This document shows positions 60,721-64,000 of a DNA stretch of 64,000 bases, piece by piece (within the stretch, counting starts at the first letter, position 1; the number at the start of each line of letters is the position of its first letter). The notes beneath the pieces are model-generated. The model saw only the letters and a program-made list of their open reading frames with translations, was not told the origin of the DNA and searched no databases. The position numbers and the translations under genes are program-made. Location of the stretch: contig JACKDR010000002.1 in assembly GCA_020633495.1 (NCBI GenBank), forward strand, positions 463,293-527,292, read 5' to 3'. The stretch comes from Kofleriaceae bacterium. Its GTDB lineage: Bacteria > Myxococcota_A > Polyangia > Haliangiales > Haliangiaceae.

Positions 60721-60775
60721 GCGAAGGGCGTCCGGTTGCCCGGGAGCGAGACCGCGTGATACCGACGGGATCCCG

Positions 60776-61708
60776 ATGCTCCGCCGCTCGCCCGTCGCCG
60801 CGCTCCTGCTCACCCTGGGCCTCGGCCTGGCCACCACCGGCTGCGACCTCCGCCCCGAGGACCTGACCCGCGCCCGCGCCGCCGCCGCGTCGTTTCACGA
60901 GACCTGGACCCGGCGCGTGTCGGAGATCGAGATCCGCCACACCCGCCTGCGCGACCGCGCCCGCGCCCTGCCGCCCGACGCCGAGGGCATGGCCGACCTG
61001 ATGTCGGAGCTCAACGGCACCCGGCCGCGCATCGACGCCTTCCGCGATCGCGCCGCCGCGGTCCGCGATCAGGCGTTCGACGGGCTGCGCGCTCACAAGC
61101 GCGATCTCGCGGTCCAGACCCTGACCGCCGGCGAAGCCGAGCTGCAGGGCATGCTCGACGACCTGACCGAGGCGCTCGACGTCAGCGCCCAGCGCATCGA
61201 GGCCATCGAGCAGCAGCAGAAGGCGGCCGCGGCCGCGGCCGCCGCCGACGCCGCGGCGACGCTGCCGGTCACCGACATCGCGTCGCCGGCGTTCGCGCGC
61301 GCCACCGGCACCGCCGACCTGCCCGACATCAAGTTCAAGCTCGGCACCGCCGAGTTCGACACCACGCTGCCGGGCACGGTCGCCAGCCTCGACAAGCTGG
61401 TCGCGCTGGCCAGCGCGTGTGACGAGATCCGCCTCCGCATCAGCGGCCACACCGCCGGCGACGGCAACCCCGACGTCAACCAGCGCCTGTCGCTGTCGCA
61501 GGCCAACGCGGTGCTGGCGCAGCTGACCGCGCGCGGCGTCCTCGGCCGCAAGCTCAGCGCCGAGGGCGTGGGCGCGACCCAGCCGCGGCTGCCCGAGCCG
61601 GCGCCGGGCTCGGCCGAGGAGCAGGCGATGCCGACCGCCAAGCTGGCCGCGCTGCGCGCCGCCAACCGCCGGATCTCGGTGACCGTGCTGACCCCGTGCG
61701 CGCCGTAG
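60776..61708 (+). CDS. OmpA-family lipoprotein with coiled-coil
   Basis: The start is the ATG at 60776; 310 residues. The lipobox (TTGC) is followed by a long helical/coiled-coil region (about 25-160; RHTRLRDRARALPPDAEG; EALDVSAQRIEAIEQQQ, then an Ala run). A C-terminal OmpA/Pal domain (about 185-310) has ELRLRISGHTAG-like sequence, SQANAVLAQL and the R-x-x-R-R pattern NRRISV near its end. It should be lipid-anchored and bind peptidoglycan, linking the envelope layers. Confidence 0.85.
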   Translation: MLRRSPVAALLLTLGLGLATTGCDLRPEDLTRARAAAASFHETWTRRVSEIEIRHTRLRDRARALPPDAEGMADLMSELNGTRPRIDAFRDRAAAVRDQAFDGLRAHKRDLAVQTLTAGEAELQGMLDDLTEALDVSAQRIEAIEQQQKAAAAAAAADAAATLPVTDIASPAFARATGTADLPDIKFKLGTAEFDTTLPGTVASLDKLVALASACDEIRLRISGHTAGDGNPDVNQRLSLSQANAVLAQLTARGVLGRKLSAEGVGATQPRLPEPAPGSAEEQAMPTAKLAALRAANRRISVTVLTPCAP

Positions 61709-61746
61709 CGTGAGCGCCGCGGCGGCGGCGCCCGGGGGCCGGGCGC

Positions 61747-62076
61747 CTACCGCGACGCCTGCGCCGACGCCTGCGCCATCGTCACCAGGTAGCGCTCGAC
61801 CAGCGCCTCGCTGGTGGCGTCGAGCCCGGCGCGCTCGCGCATCTCGCCGACGTGGCCGGGCCACGCCTCGGGCGGGAAGTCGGTGGGGCTCGGCGGCAGG
61901 TGGCAGTTGCCGCAGTGCCCGACGAACAGGCGCCGGCCCTGGTTGAGCTCGGCGACGCTGACCCCGGCGCGCGCGGCGTCGGCCTCGGTGGCGACCGGGG
62001 CGCGGCTGTGGCCGCACGCGGCGAGCGCGGCGCCGGCGGCGGCGAGGACGAAGGTGAGGACGGCGACGCGGGTCAT
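61747..62076 (-). CDS. Single-haem cytochrome c-like lipoprotein
   Basis: The start is the ATG at 62076, two nt after the upstream gene's stop; 109 residues. A leader with lipobox (LAAC) precedes one CGNCH haem site at about residue 55, with candidate Met ligands downstream (EMRERAGL; VTMAQ). It is encoded in an operon with an outer-membrane protein gene, so it may carry electrons to or from the outer membrane. Confidence 0.82.
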   Translation of the reverse strand: MTRVAVLTFVLAAAGAALAACGHSRAPVATEADAARAGVSVAELNQGRRLFVGHCGNCHLPPSPTDFPPEAWPGHVGEMRERAGLDATSEALVERYLVTMAQASAQASR

Positions 62077-62078
62077 GG

Positions 62079-62864
62079 TCAGCGCAGGTGCATGCCGATC
62101 AGCAGGCGGAAGACGACGTCGTCGGCGGCGTCGGTGACGCCGAGCCCGAGGGTGCTGGTCATCCACAGGCCCGACGACGGCGCCCACGACACCGCGGGGC
62201 CGGCCCAGCCGGCGACCTGCAGGTCCTCGCCGCTGGCGGTCTCGTCCTCGGTGATGGCGCCCCAGGTCTCGGCGCCGAGCTTGATCTCGGGGTGCACCTC
62301 GTAGGTCAGGCCGGCGGCCCAGCCGTACTCGGGCTCGGCCTTGGTCTCGTCGCCGAGCTCGAGCTCGACCGCGCCGATCAGGTTGACCGCGGCGGTGAGG
62401 CGATCGAAGTCGCGGGCCAGGATCAGCTTGGCCTCGCCCTCGTACGCCCGCTCGCCGAAGACCTTGACCAGCTCGCCGTAGGCGACGATGTCGACCGGCA
62501 GGTCGCCGCGCTCGGAGAACCGGTACCGGCTCTCGACCTTGAGCTCGGCGAAGTGCAGCGCCTGGCTGTCGGCGGCGAGGGGCGCGTCGGTCTGCTCGAA
62601 CACGTGGTACAGCGAGATGTCCCAGCGGTCGGTGATGCCGTGCTCGACCTCGATCGCGAAGTCGAAGCTCTGCGGCGACGCCCCGTCGAGCGTGGCGCGG
62701 CTCTGGCCCGAGTGGAACTCCAGCTCGGTCTCGCCCTCCGGCATCGTCATGTACTCGTAGGTCCGGGTGAACGCGCGGCGGTCGGCGCGGGCGGACGAGG
62801 CGCCGGCGGCGAGGGTCAGCGAGGCGACGGCGAGGGCGGCGAGGGGCTTCACGGTGGGTGACAT
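62079..62864 (-). CDS. Outer-membrane beta-barrel-like protein
   Basis: The start is the ATG at 62864; 261 residues. A signal peptide (about 1-27) is followed by alternating polar/aromatic strands with many Glu/Asp/Tyr/Trp and ends in a beta-signal (FRLLIGMHLR). It is transcribed with the cytochrome c-like lipoprotein. The pair is suggestive of an outer-membrane electron or metabolite conduit, but no multihaem subunit is present. Confidence 0.78.
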   Translation of the reverse strand: MSPTVKPLAALAVASLTLAAGASSARADRRAFTRTYEYMTMPEGETELEFHSGQSRATLDGASPQSFDFAIEVEHGITDRWDISLYHVFEQTDAPLAADSQALHFAELKVESRYRFSERGDLPVDIVAYGELVKVFGERAYEGEAKLILARDFDRLTAAVNLIGAVELELGDETKAEPEYGWAAGLTYEVHPEIKLGAETWGAITEDETASGEDLQVAGWAGPAVSWAPSSGLWMTSTLGLGVTDAADDVVFRLLIGMHLR

Positions 62865-63047
62865 GGGCAGCGTACTCCGGTGGGTCCGAGTTTGAAACCA
62901 ATTTTCATGTTCGGGACGTCGGTGTCAACCCACCCCGTCGGCCGTGGCCCGCCTCACGCTGTGGCGGATTGTCACGCGAAGAGGTGGCCCGACCCCCCGG
63001 TCGTCGCTCACCATGCCGGGAACCACTACGTCCGTCAGGGGGAACTC

Positions 63048-63539
63048 ATGAAGCGATTCGTCTCGATCCACGCCATCTTGCTCGCCTGCGCCTCGACCGT
63101 CGCCGCCACCGGCTGCGGCGGCGGCGGCGACGACCGCCTGCTCAGCTCGCTGAGCGACGCCGACTTCATCGACCTGTGCAACGACGTCGACAACGAGCTG
63201 ACCGCCGACCAGATCCGCGGCCAGGTCGCGTTCGGCTGCCTGCTCTCGGAGGCCTTCCAGACCTCCTGCGACGAGACCCGGCTGCAGGACTGCATCACCA
63301 CCGGCGTCGACGGCTGGACCGGCCTGGACTGCACCGCGCCGGCCGCCGACGAGCCGATCCGCATGTGCGACGCCACCGTCGACGAGTTCCACGACTGCTA
63401 CCACGCCCAGCTCGACCAGTACGCCGACCTGGCCAACGCCACCTGCGCCGACCTCGACAGCACCGGCACCGGCGACACGGTGCCGCCCGAGTGCGTGGCG
63501 ATCATGACCAAGTGCCCGGACGCCTTCGGCGGCAACTGA
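63048..63539 (+). CDS. Small Cys-rich lipoprotein
   Basis: The start is the ATG at 63048 with AGGGGGAA upstream; 163 residues. The leader ends in a lipobox (AATGC) and a Gly/Asp tether. The mature part is acidic and contains nine Cys with pairing-like spacing (FIDLCNDVD; GCLLSEAFQTSCDE; LQDCITTG; MCDATVDEFHDCYH; TKCPD), indicating several disulfides. Family not recognised. Confidence 0.78.
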   Translation: MKRFVSIHAILLACASTVAATGCGGGGDDRLLSSLSDADFIDLCNDVDNELTADQIRGQVAFGCLLSEAFQTSCDETRLQDCITTGVDGWTGLDCTAPAADEPIRMCDATVDEFHDCYHAQLDQYADLANATCADLDSTGTGDTVPPECVAIMTKCPDAFGGN

Positions 63540-63605
63540 CCGCCCCGGGCGGGCCCGGCGCGGATCGGCCTTGCCTCCGCGCCGCGGCCCCGTAGGATGC
63601 GCCGG

Positions 63606-64000
63606 ATGAGCGATCCGCGCGCCCCGAGCGACGCCCAGCGCCGGCTGGAGAAGCAGCTGCACCGGCAGGTCCGCGAGACCTGCCTGGGCCACGAGCTGCT
63701 GGCGCCCGGCGACCGCATCATGGTCGCGATGAGCGGCGGCAAGGACAGCTACACGCTGATGCAGCTGCTCGGCCAGCTGGTGCCGCGGCTGCCGTTCGAG
63801 GTCGAGCTGGTCGCGGTCCACCTCGACCAGCGCCAGCCCGGCTACGACGGCGCCGGGCTGCGGGCCTGGATGGAGGCGTGCGGCTGGCCGTTCGAGATCC
63901 TCGCCGAGGACACCTACTCGGTCGTGACCTCGCACCTCGACGACACCTCGACGTACTGCTCGATGTGCTCGCGGCTGCGCCGCGGCATCCTGTACACCGC
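63606..64000 (+). CDS. ttcA: tRNA 2-thiocytidine(32) synthase, N-terminal part cut by window edge
   Basis: The start is the ATG at 63606 (TAGGAT 7 nt upstream). The visible 131 codons have the PP-loop ATP site SGGKDSYTL and the CSMCSRLRR motif whose Cys pair holds an Fe-S cluster. The overall match is to TtcA, which inserts sulfur at C32 of tRNA. The remaining ~45% lies beyond the window. Confidence 0.92.
   Translation, partial: MSDPRAPSDAQRRLEKQLHRQVRETCLGHELLAPGDRIMVAMSGGKDSYTLMQLLGQLVPRLPFEVELVAVHLDQRQPGYDGAGLRAWMEACGWPFEILAEDTYSVVTSHLDDTSTYCSMCSRLRRGILYT

Overview
The window is very GC-rich (roughly three-quarters G+C by eye) and reads as chromosomal DNA of a myxobacterium-like organism (Myxococcota, probably near Haliangium/Kofleriaceae). 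The reasons are three proteins with MYXO-CTERM sorting tails, many lipoproteins of unknown function, MopE-type CNGxDDDCDG repeats, Hanks-type Ser/Thr kinases with long linkers and PEGA or TPR parts, a PilZ protein, and ordinary housekeeping genes (purL, ttcA, trxA, HIT, UspA). The taxonomy is inference; there is no rRNA, tRNA, phage or CRISPR in the window.

Layout. 1-5.8 kb (minus strand): a cut-off gene, a Gly/Ala-rich protein, a pseudokinase with a zinc ribbon, a GlcD-type flavin dehydrogenase and a two-gene P-loop operon. 5.8-12.2 kb: a MYXO-CTERM protein, a VWA lipoprotein, a lipoprotein with a possible caspase/gingipain-like His-Cys pair, thioredoxin and a DUF2515-like protein. 12.2-16.6 kb (minus): PEGA kinase, DUF4266, DUF3570 barrel and TlpA-like lipoprotein in one close-packed run. 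16.6-22.3 kb: a gene-free array of palindromes, then a coiled-coil protein, a PilZ protein, a Cys-rich lipoprotein and an outer-membrane barrel. 22.4-28.7 kb: cupin regulator, KNR4/SUKH protein, a membrane protein, a kinase overlapping a small alarmone-hydrolase-like gene, and a small membrane protein. 28.8-37.1 kb (minus): an IS1182-type transposase fragment and two giant MopE-repeat surface proteins in tandem.

37.2-45.7 kb: a methyltransferase and a series of lipoproteins, one with a c-type haem site and WD40/TolB-like repeats. 45.8-54.4 kb: a 1226-residue kinase-AAA-TPR regulator, a LysR regulator and full-length purL. 54.5-54.8 kb: three copies of a palindromic repeat. 54.8-59.4 kb: PLC-like and CAP-domain exported proteins in an overlapping pair, a tandem pair of related membrane proteins and a GNAT. 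59.4-64 kb: UspA, HIT, an OmpA-like lipoprotein, a cytochrome c plus outer-membrane protein pair, a small Cys-rich lipoprotein and the start of ttcA.

Two window-wide patterns stand out. First, many genes that lack a Shine-Dalgarno sequence have a TAnnnT -10-like hexamer 6-9 nt before the start codon, suggesting leaderless transcripts; genes with a clear AGGAGG-type site lack this. Second, several genes (181-927, 1134-2680, 14215-16602, 17108-18680, 20408-21470, 26110-27713) are broken by one- to three-base shifts in G/C homopolymers or (GC)n runs. These look more like sequencing/assembly indels than real decay, because the protein resumes cleanly in another frame. The intergenic spaces are rich in palindromes with 3-4 nt centres (GTCCGG-N3-CCGGAC, CGTTGCG-N3-CGCAACG and others) that may be regulator sites.
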